64,000 bases of DNA. Origin: Streptomyces sp. NBC_01353 (GTDB lineage Bacteria; Actinomycetota; Actinomycetes; Streptomycetales; Streptomycetaceae). A program made the translations under genes and the position numbers. The stretch's first letter is position 1. Each line of letters starts with the position of its first letter. Shown here one piece after another: positions 37,087-44,769 of the stretch. The notes under the pieces were generated by a model, which had not been told where the DNA came from, searched no databases, and was given only the letters and a program-made list of their open reading frames with translations. The stretch spans positions 2,976,001 through 3,040,000 of the forward strand of contig NZ_CP108352.1 in the NCBI RefSeq assembly GCF_036237275.1, written 5' to 3'.

Positions 37087-37941
37087 ATGCCCTCGCACCG
37101 TCGCACCGCAGCAGCCGTCACTCTGTCCGCGGCCGCGCTGATCCCCCTCACCCCCTCCACCGCCGGAGCCCACGGCGCCGTCTTCAACCCGGTGAGCCGG
37201 GTGGCGGCCTGTTACGCGGAAGGCCCCGAGACGCCGAAGTCGCAGGTGTGCAAGGACCTGGTGGCCGACTCCGGCACCCAGCCGCTGTACGACTGGAACG
37301 AGGTGAACATCGCCAACGCGGACGGACAGCACCAGCTGCTCATCCCGGACGGCAAGCTCTGCTCGGCCAACCGCGAGAAGTACCGGGCGCTCGACTGGGC
37401 CCGCACGGACTGGCCGGCCACGGCGGTCGGGGCCGGTTCCTTCGACTTCAAGGTACGGGTGACGGCGCCGCACTCCGGCACGATGACGGTCTACATCACC
37501 AAGCAGGGCTTCGACCCGACCCAGCCCCTGAAGTGGTCGGACCTGGACGCGACGCCCGTGGCCACCTACGCCACCGCCCGCACGGCGACCGACGGCTTCT
37601 ACAACTTCACCGGCACCCTGCCGGCCCGCACCGGCCGCCACATCGTCTACAAGGTCTGGCAGCGCAACGACAGCCCGGAGGCCTTCTACAGCTGCTCGGA
37701 CGTCACCTTCGGCGGTGGTGCGACGGCGGCCTCGGCCCCGAGCGAGGCGAAGATCGCCGCGGGCGCCGACCGCTCCACGGTGAGCCACGCGGGCCACGGC
37801 GGCGACGAACAGGCCCCCGCCCTCTCCGCCGAATCCGCGCGGACGCCCTCCTCCCCACTCCCCCTGGCCCTCGCGGGCGCGGGAGCCCTGGCGGCCTTCG
37901 GAGCGGGCAGCCTGCTGCTGGCGCGGCGCCGGAACGGCTGA
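37087..37941 (+). CDS. AA10 lytic polysaccharide monooxygenase, membrane-anchored
   Basis: A 284-residue protein. A Sec signal ends at STAGA, leaving His29 (HGAVFNP) as the mature N-terminal residue, as the copper histidine brace requires. The second brace residue is His129 in TAPHSGTM. The catalytic domain runs to about 205 (YSCSDVTFGG). An Ala/Ser/Pro linker, a transmembrane helix (about 255-278) and the positive end RRRNG follow, so the enzyme is tethered outside the cell and not released. There is no CBM and no LPxTG/LAxTG sorting motif. It oxidatively cleaves chitin or cellulose, or acts on wall-associated glycans. Confidence 0.92.
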   Translation: MPSHRRTAAAVTLSAAALIPLTPSTAGAHGAVFNPVSRVAACYAEGPETPKSQVCKDLVADSGTQPLYDWNEVNIANADGQHQLLIPDGKLCSANREKYRALDWARTDWPATAVGAGSFDFKVRVTAPHSGTMTVYITKQGFDPTQPLKWSDLDATPVATYATARTATDGFYNFTGTLPARTGRHIVYKVWQRNDSPEAFYSCSDVTFGGGATAASAPSEAKIAAGADRSTVSHAGHGGDEQAPALSAESARTPSSPLPLALAGAGALAAFGAGSLLLARRRNG

Positions 37942-37962
37942 CGTACGGGCAGGCCCGAGGCA

Positions 37963-38004
37963 CGACGAAGTGGGGTGCCCCATGAAGGGCACCCCACTTC
38001 GTCG
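37963..38004. terminator. Strong bidirectional terminator between LPMO and lon
   Basis: Two perfect 18-bp arms (37963-37980 and 37987-38004, each end CGACGAAG/CTTCGTCG) close over the 6-base loop CATGAA. It sits 21 bases after the LPMO stop and 8 bases before the lon stop, serving both convergent genes. Confidence 0.85.
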
Positions 38005-38012
38005 CGAGGAAC

Positions 38013-40424
38013 TCAGGCCGCCACGCTCACCGCGACCTCCGCCGGGGCCAGGGCGATCTCCAGGACCTGGCGGACGTCCGTGACCGGGTGGACCTCCAGC
38101 TTCTCCAGAATCTCCGCCGGGACGTCGTCCAGGTCGGCCTCGTTGCGCTTCGGGATCACGACCGTCGTGATGCCCGCCCGGTGGGCCGCCAGGAGCTTCT
38201 GCTTCAGGCCACCGATCGGAAGGACCCGGCCGGTCAGGGAGACCTCGCCGGTCATCGCCACGTCCGTGCGGACCAGGCGGCCGGAGAGCAGCGAGGCCAG
38301 TGCGGTCGTCATCGTGATGCCCGCGCTCGGGCCGTCCTTCGGGACCGCGCCCGCCGGGAAGTGGATGTGCGCGCCCCGGTCCTTCAGGCCGGTCACGGGC
38401 AGCTCCAGCTCCGCGCCGTGCGAGCGGAGGAAGGAGAGCGCGATCTGCGCGGACTCCTTCATCACGTCGCCCAGCTGGCCGGTGAGGGTGAGACCGGCCG
38501 CGCCGGTCTCCGGGTCGGCGAGCGAAGCCTCGACGAAGAGCACGTCGCCGCCGGCGCCGGTGACCGCGAGTCCGGTCGCCACGCCCGGCACCGCGGTGCG
38601 CCGCTCGGCCGGGTCCTGGGCGGACTCCGGCACGTGGTGCGGGCGGCCGATCAGCCCGCGCAGATCGTCCACACCGACCGTGAACGGCAGCTCCCGGTCG
38701 CCCAGTTCGTGCTGCGCCGCGACCTTCCGCAGCAGCCGTGCGATGGACCGCTCCAGGTTCCGTACTCCCGCCTCCCGGGTGTACTCCCCCGCCAGCTTCC
38801 GCAGCGACACGTCCTCCAGGACCACCTCGCCCGGCTCCAGACCCGCCCGCTCCAGCTGCCTGGGCAGCAGGTGGTCACGGGCGATGACGACCTTCTCGTC
38901 CTCCGTGTACCCGTCGAGCCTGACCAGCTCCATGCGGTCGAGCAACGCCTCCGGGATGGCTTCCAGGACGTTCGCCGTCGCCAGGAAGACGACGTCGGAG
39001 AGGTCCAGTTCGACCTCCAGGTAGTGGTCCCGGAAGGTGTGGTTCTGCGCCGGGTCCAGGACCTCCAGGAGTGCGGCCGCCGGGTCGCCCCGGTAGTCGG
39101 AGCCGACCTTGTCGATCTCGTCGAGCAGGACCACCGGGTTCATCGACCCGGCCTCCTTGATCGCCCGGACGATCCGGCCGGGCAGCGCACCGACGTACGT
39201 ACGCCGGTGGCCGCGGATCTCCGCCTCGTCCCGTACGCCGCCGAGCGCGACCCGCACGAACTTCCGTCCCATCGCGTGCGCGACGGACTCGCCGAGCGAG
39301 GTCTTGCCGACGCCGGGCGGGCCGACGAGTGCCAGGACGGCGCCGCCGCGGCGGCCGCCGACGACCCCGAGCCCGCGCTCGGCGCGCCGCTTGCGCACCG
39401 CCAGGTACTCGGTGATCCGCTCCTTCACGTCCTCCAGGCCCGCGTGCTCGGCGTCGAGGACGGCCTTCGCGCCCTGGATGTCGTACTGGGTCGCGCCGTC
39501 ATCGGTTCGCTCGTTCCACGGCAGTTCGAGGACGGTGTCGAGCCAGGTGCGGATCCAGGAGCCCTCCGGGGACTGGTCGCTGGACCGCTCCAGCTTCTCG
39601 ACCTCCTTGAGGGCCGCCTCGCGCACGCTCGACGGCAGGTCGGCGGCCTCGACGCGGGCCCGGTAGTCGTCGGACTCGTCGCCCTCCGTCTCGCCGTTGA
39701 GGTCGCGCAGCTCCTTGCGTACGGCTTCCAGCTGGCGCCGCAACAGGAACTCGCGCTGCTGCTTGTCGACGCCCTCCTGGACGTCCTTCGCGATGCTCTC
39801 GGCCACGTCCTGCTCGGCCAGGTGCTCGCGCAGCTGCGCCGTGGCGAGCTTGAGGCGGGCGACGGGGTCGGCGGTCTCGAGGAGTTCGACCTTCTGCTCG
39901 ACGGTGAGGAAGGGGGAGTAGCCGGAGTTGTCGGCGAGCGCGGAGACGCCGTCGATCTGCTGGACCCGGTCCACGACCTGCCAGGCGCCGCGCTTCTTCA
40001 GCCAACTGGTGGCCAGCGCCTTGTACTCCTTGACCAGTTCGGTCACGGCACCGGGCAGCGGATCGGGCACGGTCTCGTCGACGACGCTGCCCTCGACCCA
40101 CAGGGCGGCGCCCGGGCCGGTCGTACCGGCGCCGATCCGCACGCGGCCGCGGCCGCGGATGAGCGCGCCGGGGTCGCCGTCGGACAGCCGGCCGACCTGC
40201 TCGACGGTGCCGAGGACGCCGGTCCCGGCGTACGTCCCGTCGATGCGGGGCACGAGGAGCACCCTGGGCTTGCCCGTATCGGAGCGGGCGGCGGCCTGCG
40301 CCGCCTCGACCGCCGCGCGTACGTCGTTGTCGGACAGGTCCAGCGGCACCACCATTCCGGGCAGCACGACCTCGTCGTCGAGCGGCAGCACAGGCAGAGT
40401 GAGCGGTGAGGACGTCGAAGCCAT
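38013..40424 (-). CDS. lon: ATP-dependent protease Lon
   Basis: An 803-residue LonA-type protease: N-terminal substrate domain (about 1-300), AAA+ module with Walker A GPPGVGKTS and Walker B VVLLDEID, and a C-terminal Ser-Lys protease domain with the catalytic Ser in KDGPSAGITM and the Lys in GGLKQKLLAA. It degrades misfolded and short-lived regulatory proteins in the cytoplasm. ATG 40424 follows GGGGAG; a longer in-frame start at 40445 is less likely. A HAIR element about 23-41 bases upstream implies HspR repression and heat-shock induction, as established for lon in Streptomyces. Confidence 0.96.
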   Translation of the reverse strand: MASTSSPLTLPVLPLDDEVVLPGMVVPLDLSDNDVRAAVEAAQAAARSDTGKPRVLLVPRIDGTYAGTGVLGTVEQVGRLSDGDPGALIRGRGRVRIGAGTTGPGAALWVEGSVVDETVPDPLPGAVTELVKEYKALATSWLKKRGAWQVVDRVQQIDGVSALADNSGYSPFLTVEQKVELLETADPVARLKLATAQLREHLAEQDVAESIAKDVQEGVDKQQREFLLRRQLEAVRKELRDLNGETEGDESDDYRARVEAADLPSSVREAALKEVEKLERSSDQSPEGSWIRTWLDTVLELPWNERTDDGATQYDIQGAKAVLDAEHAGLEDVKERITEYLAVRKRRAERGLGVVGGRRGGAVLALVGPPGVGKTSLGESVAHAMGRKFVRVALGGVRDEAEIRGHRRTYVGALPGRIVRAIKEAGSMNPVVLLDEIDKVGSDYRGDPAAALLEVLDPAQNHTFRDHYLEVELDLSDVVFLATANVLEAIPEALLDRMELVRLDGYTEDEKVVIARDHLLPRQLERAGLEPGEVVLEDVSLRKLAGEYTREAGVRNLERSIARLLRKVAAQHELGDRELPFTVGVDDLRGLIGRPHHVPESAQDPAERRTAVPGVATGLAVTGAGGDVLFVEASLADPETGAAGLTLTGQLGDVMKESAQIALSFLRSHGAELELPVTGLKDRGAHIHFPAGAVPKDGPSAGITMTTALASLLSGRLVRTDVAMTGEVSLTGRVLPIGGLKQKLLAAHRAGITTVVIPKRNEADLDDVPAEILEKLEVHPVTDVRQVLEIALAPAEVAVSVAA

Positions 40425-40446
40425 GATCTCCCCTTCGGCAGTCAAG

Positions 40447-40465
40447 TTGAGCTATGTGGACTCAA
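40447..40465 (-). promoter_or_regulatory. HAIR element (HspR operator) of lon
   Basis: TTGAG-N9-CTCAA, perfect 5-bp arms, matches the core of the HspR consensus CTTGAGT-N7-ACTCAAG. It ends 23 bases from the lon start. HspR controls dnaK, clpB and lon in Streptomyces. Confidence 0.75.
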
Positions 40466-40554
40466 TGCACGTGAGCCGCCGAATGTTCCCCTGCCTGCGT
40501 TCGCTCTGAGCGATCGCCCTCCCACCCAGGTGGAGAATGCCGTGTAATACCTCC

Positions 40555-41190
40555 ATGGATATGTCGTCTATTACATCTGCGTGGGTGGCGGGCTGGACCG
40601 TCTCGCGCGGCACCCCGTCCGCCGTCGTCGAGCCCTGGGGCTACCGGATCGACGTGGGCCTGCCGACGCACGTCTTCCGACATGTGCTGCCGGCGCCGGA
40701 CGCGGTGTCCGTGGGCAAGCTCTGTGCGGAGATCACCGAGCCGAACGCGTGGCTCAAGGTGATGGCAGGGCCGGAGGAGGTAGCGGAGTGGATCACCCCG
40801 GGGTGGACCGTCCCGGACGATCCCGGCTTCATGATGACCAAGGCACTGGACGCCGGCGCGCGGCCGCCGGCGCCGGAGGGGTACGCGCGGACGACGGAGA
40901 CCCGGGACGGGGTGATACGGGTCCGGATCGTGGCGCCGGACGGCACGCTCGCCGCCCGCGGCCAGCTGGCGCCGACGGGCCCGACGGCGGTCGCCGACCA
41001 GATCGAGACCCACCCGGACCACCGCCGCCGCGGCCTGGGCGCCAACGTCATGCGCACCCTCGAGGCGGCGGGCGCGCAGGCGGGAGCGGTGACGGGCGTC
41101 CTGTCGGCGACGAGGGACGGTCTGGCCCTCTACGACTCCCTGGGCTGGCGCCACGAGGGCCCGCTGACGGGCATCGTCCGGGGCGTTTGA
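40555..41190 (+). CDS. GNAT-family N-acetyltransferase
   Basis: A 211-residue protein. The C-terminal half is a GNAT fold: beta-4 VADQIETHPDHRRRGLGANVMRTLE contains the acetyl-CoA-binding R/Q-x-x-G-x-G/A loop (RRRGLGA), followed by GVLSATRDGLALYDSLGWR. The N-terminal 100 residues (SAWVAGWTVSRG... region) are a conserved extension of unknown role. Substrate unknown. The start is uncertain between ATG 40537, 40555 and 40561. It is divergent from lon. Confidence 0.8.
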   Translation: MDMSSITSAWVAGWTVSRGTPSAVVEPWGYRIDVGLPTHVFRHVLPAPDAVSVGKLCAEITEPNAWLKVMAGPEEVAEWITPGWTVPDDPGFMMTKALDAGARPPAPEGYARTTETRDGVIRVRIVAPDGTLAARGQLAPTGPTAVADQIETHPDHRRRGLGANVMRTLEAAGAQAGAVTGVLSATRDGLALYDSLGWRHEGPLTGIVRGV

Positions 41191-41303
41191 CGGCGCCGGC
41201 CGCGTGGTCCGATGCCGGGGCCGACAGGCGCAAGGATGCGCACCGCGCGCCCCCGGTCCACCCGGTGCTCCGCGTTGTGTGAAGGAACGGTGCGCGGAAC
41301 TGC

Positions 41304-41328
41304 AACCTCCGTGCCCACCCCGCACGTT
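41304..41328 (+). promoter_or_regulatory. Candidate ECF sigma promoter upstream of the zinc-finger gene
   Basis: AACC (41304-41307), 17 bases, then CGTT (41325-41328), preceded by GGAACTGC. The same AACC-N17-CGAT layout occurs directly before the ECF sigma gene at 42291-42315. Spacing and base content fit an ECF -35/-10 pair about 80 bases before the start at 41405. Confidence 0.45.
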
Positions 41329-41404
41329 CAGTCGAGGTGATCGAGCTGCGCTACCTCCAGCAGTGCAGCGTCCGCGAGCCTCGCATGTCCGAGCTCTCGC
41401 CCCC

Positions 41405-41635
41405 ATGACCGGCCCGGCCCCCACGGCGCCCGGCGCCGACCGCCGCCATCTCCCAAATGCCTGGGTGGCCGCGTACGCCCGTGGGGAGCTCTCCCGCGAT
41501 GTCCTCGGCCACGCCGAGGCCCACCTCGAACGGTGCCGCGCCTGTGTCGACGCCGTCGACCTCGCGGTACGCGGCGGACCGCACGGCCCCCGGCTCGACG
41601 CCCTGCACGCGGCCCTGGTCAATCGGCTCGGCTGA
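41405..41635 (+). CDS. Small zinc-finger (anti-sigma-like) protein
   Basis: A 76-residue protein whose centre reads GHAEAHLERCRAC, the His-x3-Cys-x2-Cys motif of zinc-binding anti-sigma domains (zf-HC2/ZAS), with LPNAWVAAYARGEL before it. It has no membrane segment, unlike most anti-sigmas, so it may be a soluble ZAS protein. It lies upstream of a lipoprotein and the ECF sigma operon, and a second, membrane-bound zinc-finger protein is encoded directly after sigma. Start ATG 41405. Confidence 0.65.
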   Translation: MTGPAPTAPGADRRHLPNAWVAAYARGELSRDVLGHAEAHLERCRACVDAVDLAVRGGPHGPRLDALHAALVNRLG

Positions 41636-41681
41636 GGGGATGCTCGGACCCATGGTGCTCAGGGATGTGACGCTCGGGGAC

Positions 41682-42257
41682 ATGGTGCGCAAGAGGCGGT
41701 ACGCGGGGCGGATCCGGGCCGCGTCGATCGTGCTGCTCCCGGTGATGACGGTGGCCGGGTGCGGCGGCCAGGACACCCCGAAACCCCCGGTCGCGACGCA
41801 GGACGGGACCCAGGGCGGCACGACGAATCCGATGCCGACCGGCAGCGGGGGCACCGCCCCGCCCGTCCCGACGAGTTCGGAGGGGACCGTGACGAAGGAC
41901 ACGGAGCACGGTCCGCGCGAGGTCCTCGTGACGGTGAAGGTCAGTGGGGGTCTCGCGGGCGTCGACAACCAGCTGACCGTCCACTACGACGGCAGCTACA
42001 CGACCCGCTCCGGCACCGGACCCCCGCGCAACGGCCGCATGACACCCGCCGAAGTCGCGGAGCTGCGCACGGCGTTGGAGGACCCGGCCTACGCGAAGGT
42101 GCCCGCGCGACCGTCCGGAAAGCCGGTGTACGACGGCTTCACTTACGTGGTCACGTACGACTACCGGGTCGTCGTCAGCGCAGACGGCGACCGCTCGCCC
42201 GCGCTGCAGCGGGTCTTCTCGGCCCTCCCCGACGGCGGCCCCCCGACCAGCCCCTGA
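41682..42257 (+). CDS. Lipoprotein of unknown function in the ECF sigma locus
   Basis: A 191-residue protein. A basic start (MVRKRRYAGR), a hydrophobic stretch and the lipobox VAGC give a lipoprotein with Cys near residue 27. A Thr/Gly/Pro spacer leads to a compact domain (about 70-180) with VTVKVSGGLAGVDNQLTV and a Tyr-rich end (YDGFTYVVTYDYRVVV). Related small extracytoplasmic domains occur in actinobacterial lipoproteins without known function. ATG 41682 was selected because it leaves a normal-length signal; in-frame ATGs exist at 41640 and 41652. Confidence 0.65.
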   Translation: MVRKRRYAGRIRAASIVLLPVMTVAGCGGQDTPKPPVATQDGTQGGTTNPMPTGSGGTAPPVPTSSEGTVTKDTEHGPREVLVTVKVSGGLAGVDNQLTVHYDGSYTTRSGTGPPRNGRMTPAEVAELRTALEDPAYAKVPARPSGKPVYDGFTYVVTYDYRVVVSADGDRSPALQRVFSALPDGGPPTSP

Positions 42258-42290
42258 GCCCTCCCCGGCCTCGCCCTCGGCCACGGCGTG

Positions 42291-42315
42291 AACCGCCGAC
42301 CGTCCTCCGAGCGAT
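42291..42315 (+). promoter_or_regulatory. Candidate autoregulated promoter of the ECF sigma gene
   Basis: AACC (42291-42294), 17 bases, CGAT (42312-42315). The -10-like CGATAG ends 6 bases before GTG 42324, so transcription would start at or next to the start codon and give a leaderless mRNA. The element matches the one at 41304. Confidence 0.5.
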
Positions 42316-42323
42316 AGTGGGGC

Positions 42324-42896
42324 GTGAGACTGTTGCGCCCCGAACGGGGAGAAGAGCGGGACGACTCCGCGCTGTTGCGCGCCGTCGCCCGCGGGGATGC
42401 CGAGGCGCTGGCCGTGCTGTACGACCGGCACGCCGGATGGCTGCACGCGCGGCTGGCCCGGCGTTGCGCGGACGACGAGACCGTACGGGAGGTCCTCCAG
42501 GACACGTTCGTCACGGTCTGGCGCTCCGCCGGTTCCCACCGCGGCCGGGGTGAGGCCGGCGGCTGGCTGTGGGTCGTCGCCGCGCGCCGCCTGGTCGACG
42601 CCCAGCGCGCCCGGGCCCGTGCGGAGCGCGCCGCGCCCGAACCGATCGCCCCCGCCCCCTCCGCCGAGGACCGGGTCCTCGCGGGTCTGGAGTACGGGGA
42701 CGTCGGCGCCGCGCTCGACCGGATCTCGCCCGAGTTGCGCGAGGTCCTGCGGGCCACCGTCGTCGACGGCCTGACCACCCGCGAGACGGCCCGGCTGCTG
42801 GGGATACCGGAGGGCACGGTGAAGACCCGCGCCCTGCGGGCCCGTCGCGAACTGCGGGCCGCCCTCGGCCCGCACGCCCTGGGAGGCACCGCATGA
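42324..42896 (+). CDS. ECF-type RNA polymerase sigma factor
   Basis: A 190-residue sigma-70 family protein of the extracytoplasmic-function class. Region 2 spans about 18-85 (LAVLYDRHAGWLHARLARR, VREVLQDTFVTVW), and region 4 about 120-175 (ALDRISPELREVLRATVVDGLTTRETARLLGIPEGTVKTRALRARRELR, helix-turn-helix). It heads a translationally coupled operon in which all genes overlap by 4 bases: sigma, membrane zinc-finger protein, ABC ATPase and two membrane proteins. The start is GTG 42324, possibly leaderless. Confidence 0.92.
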   Translation: MRLLRPERGEERDDSALLRAVARGDAEALAVLYDRHAGWLHARLARRCADDETVREVLQDTFVTVWRSAGSHRGRGEAGGWLWVVAARRLVDAQRARARAERAAPEPIAPAPSAEDRVLAGLEYGDVGAALDRISPELREVLRATVVDGLTTRETARLLGIPEGTVKTRALRARRELRAALGPHALGGTA

Positions 42897-43795
42897 CAGC
42901 GCCGTGGCACGTGACCGATTCGCTGGCCGCTCAGTACGCGTCGGGTTCGGCGGCCGAACCCGACGCGTGGTCCCTGGAGAAGCATGTCGAGGTGTGCGGA
43001 GGCTGCGCGGTCCGTGTCTCCGCGGCGGTCCGCACAGGGAGCTCGGGTCCGGTCCTCGCGGACGTACGGGCTTCGCTCCTGGAGACGGTACGCGCGGAGG
43101 CGGCCGCCGGCCGAGGCCGCGCGCCCCGGCGCCTGGGTGTGCGCCTGAGCCTCGGAAGCGGCGGGCAGGGCCTCTCCCCCGCCTCCCGTTGGGCGCGCGT
43201 GCTCTGGGCCGTCGGCCCCGCGCTGCGCGGGGCATGGCTGGTGGCGGTGCTCGTCGTGGTCGCCGCCGCCGTCGGTCTCGCGTACGGCGCCGGATTCCGG
43301 GAAGCGCGGCCGGTGCTGCTCGCCGTCGCCCCGATGCTGCCGCTCGCCGGAGTGGCCGTCTCGTACGGACGTCACGCCGACCCGATGTACGAGATCGGCG
43401 TGGCGACGCCCTCCGGCGGACTGCGCCTGCTGCTCACCCGGGCTGCGGCGGTGTTGGGCGTGTGCGTGCCGGTACTGACCGCGGCCGGGGCCGTGCTGCC
43501 GCCGGTCACCGGCGTGCCGGGCGCCGCGGCCTGGCTGCTGCCGGCGCTCGCGCTGACACTGGCGGCCCTCGCCCTCGGTTCGTTCGTGGGGTGCCGGGCG
43601 GCCTCGGCCACGCTGGCCGGCGGCTGGCTGCTCGCGGTGACCGGGCCGGTGCTCGGCCGGCCGGAAGCCACCGCCGAGCTGGCCCGCTACTTCTCGGGCC
43701 CTGCCACACAGGGCGGTTGGGCCGCGGCCGCCGCCGTCTGCGCGGGCCTGCTGGCCCTGCGACGCCGTTCCTTCGACCACCTGGAGACCCGGTGA
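42893..43795 (+). CDS. Zinc-finger anti-sigma-like integral membrane protein
   Basis: A 300-residue protein. The N-terminal cytoplasmic domain carries the zinc motif HVEVCGGC (about 27-34, His-x3-Cys-x2-Cys) preceded by a sigma-binding-like helix. The rest is hydrophobic, with about six transmembrane helices between 105 and 290. Anti-sigma ZAS domains usually have one TM helix; the polytopic tail, plus the ABC genes that follow, suggests a sensor built into a transporter complex. It overlaps the sigma stop (ATGA), the usual arrangement for stoichiometric sigma/anti-sigma pairs. Confidence 0.8.
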   Translation: MTAPWHVTDSLAAQYASGSAAEPDAWSLEKHVEVCGGCAVRVSAAVRTGSSGPVLADVRASLLETVRAEAAAGRGRAPRRLGVRLSLGSGGQGLSPASRWARVLWAVGPALRGAWLVAVLVVVAAAVGLAYGAGFREARPVLLAVAPMLPLAGVAVSYGRHADPMYEIGVATPSGGLRLLLTRAAAVLGVCVPVLTAAGAVLPPVTGVPGAAAWLLPALALTLAALALGSFVGCRAASATLAGGWLLAVTGPVLGRPEATAELARYFSGPATQGGWAAAAAVCAGLLALRRRSFDHLETR

Positions 43796-44769
43796 CCACA
43801 CCCAGCACACGGACCGTACGGAGTGCGCAGGGCGCGCCCACCTCCGCGCTCACGACGGTCGCGGCGAGCGGACTGACCGTCCGGCACCGCCGCACCGTCG
43901 CGCTCGACCGCCTCGACCTGACCCTCGGCCCCGGCATCCACGGCCTGCTCGGCCCGAACGGCGCGGGCAAGACCTCCCTCATCCGGGTCCTCGCGACCGT
44001 GGCCGCCCCGTCGGACGGTCGGGTGGAGCTCCTGGGCCGGGACGCGGGGGCCCACCGCGAACGGTCGGAGATCCGCCGCCGACTGGGATACCTGCCCCAG
44101 GAGTTCGGGTACTACCCGGGCTTCACGGTCCGCGAGTTCGTGGCGTACGTGGCCTGGCTCAAGGAGATGCCGGCGGACCGCGCCCCGGCCGCCGTGGAGC
44201 GCGCCGTGGAGCGGGTGGGCCTGGCCGACCGCATCGACGCCCGGCTCAAGACGCTGTCCGGGGGCATGGTCCGGCGGGCCGGGATCGCCCAGGCCATCGT
44301 GAACGAACCGGAGTTGCTCCTCCTCGACGAGCCGACGGCGGGGCTCGACCCCGAGCAGCGGGTCGAGTTCAGGACACTCCTGCGGGAGATCGGCGCGTCC
44401 TCCACGGTGATCGTCTCCACCCATCTGGTGGAGGACGTGGCAGCGGCCTGTTCGGAGGTCACGCTGATCGAGTCGGGCCGTGTCGCCTTCCGGGGCACGA
44501 CTGCTGAACTCACCGCCCTGGGCGAGGAATCGGGGATCTCGGGGGCCGGGGAGTCGGCCAACGCGATCGAGCGCGGATACACGGCGGCCCTGCGCGCCCA
44601 CCGCGCACCGACGGGCGTCTCGGCTCCGGGCGCCCCGACGGCGAGCGGCCCACACCCACCGCCCGCGCGCCCGACCCCGACCCAGCCCGCGCCGGACGCC
44701 GCCACGCCTGCCACGCCCGCCACGCCCGCCACGCCCGCTCCCCCCGTCTCCCCCGAGGACGTCCTGTGA
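43792..44769 (+). CDS. ABC transporter ATP-binding protein
   Basis: A 325-residue ATPase subunit. Walker A is LLGPNGAGKTS, the signature is TLSGGMVRR, Walker B is LLLLDEP, with a D-loop and the switch His (STHLVED). It resembles ATPases of bacitracin/lantibiotic-type exporters. After about residue 245 there is an unusual 80-residue tail of Ala/Pro/Thr with ATPATPATPATP repeats, encoded by a 9-base tandem repeat (44701-44736). It is coupled by GTGA overlaps to the zinc-finger protein and to the first permease. Confidence 0.9.
   Translation: MTTPSTRTVRSAQGAPTSALTTVAASGLTVRHRRTVALDRLDLTLGPGIHGLLGPNGAGKTSLIRVLATVAAPSDGRVELLGRDAGAHRERSEIRRRLGYLPQEFGYYPGFTVREFVAYVAWLKEMPADRAPAAVERAVERVGLADRIDARLKTLSGGMVRRAGIAQAIVNEPELLLLDEPTAGLDPEQRVEFRTLLREIGASSTVIVSTHLVEDVAAACSEVTLIESGRVAFRGTTAELTALGEESGISGAGESANAIERGYTAALRAHRAPTGVSAPGAPTASGPHPPPARPTPTQPAPDAATPATPATPATPAPPVSPEDVL
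44701..44736 (+). repeat. 9-base tandem repeat in the ABC ATPase tail
   Basis: Four tandem copies of GCCACGCC(T/C) encode the ATP-ATP-ATP-ATP stretch near the C-terminus. Unit gain or loss would change tail length without a frameshift. Confidence 0.7.

Noticed and set aside
41204-41635. Longer 143-residue version of the zinc-finger protein starting near 41204
   Set aside because: The extra N-terminal part covers the candidate promoter and has no conserved features.
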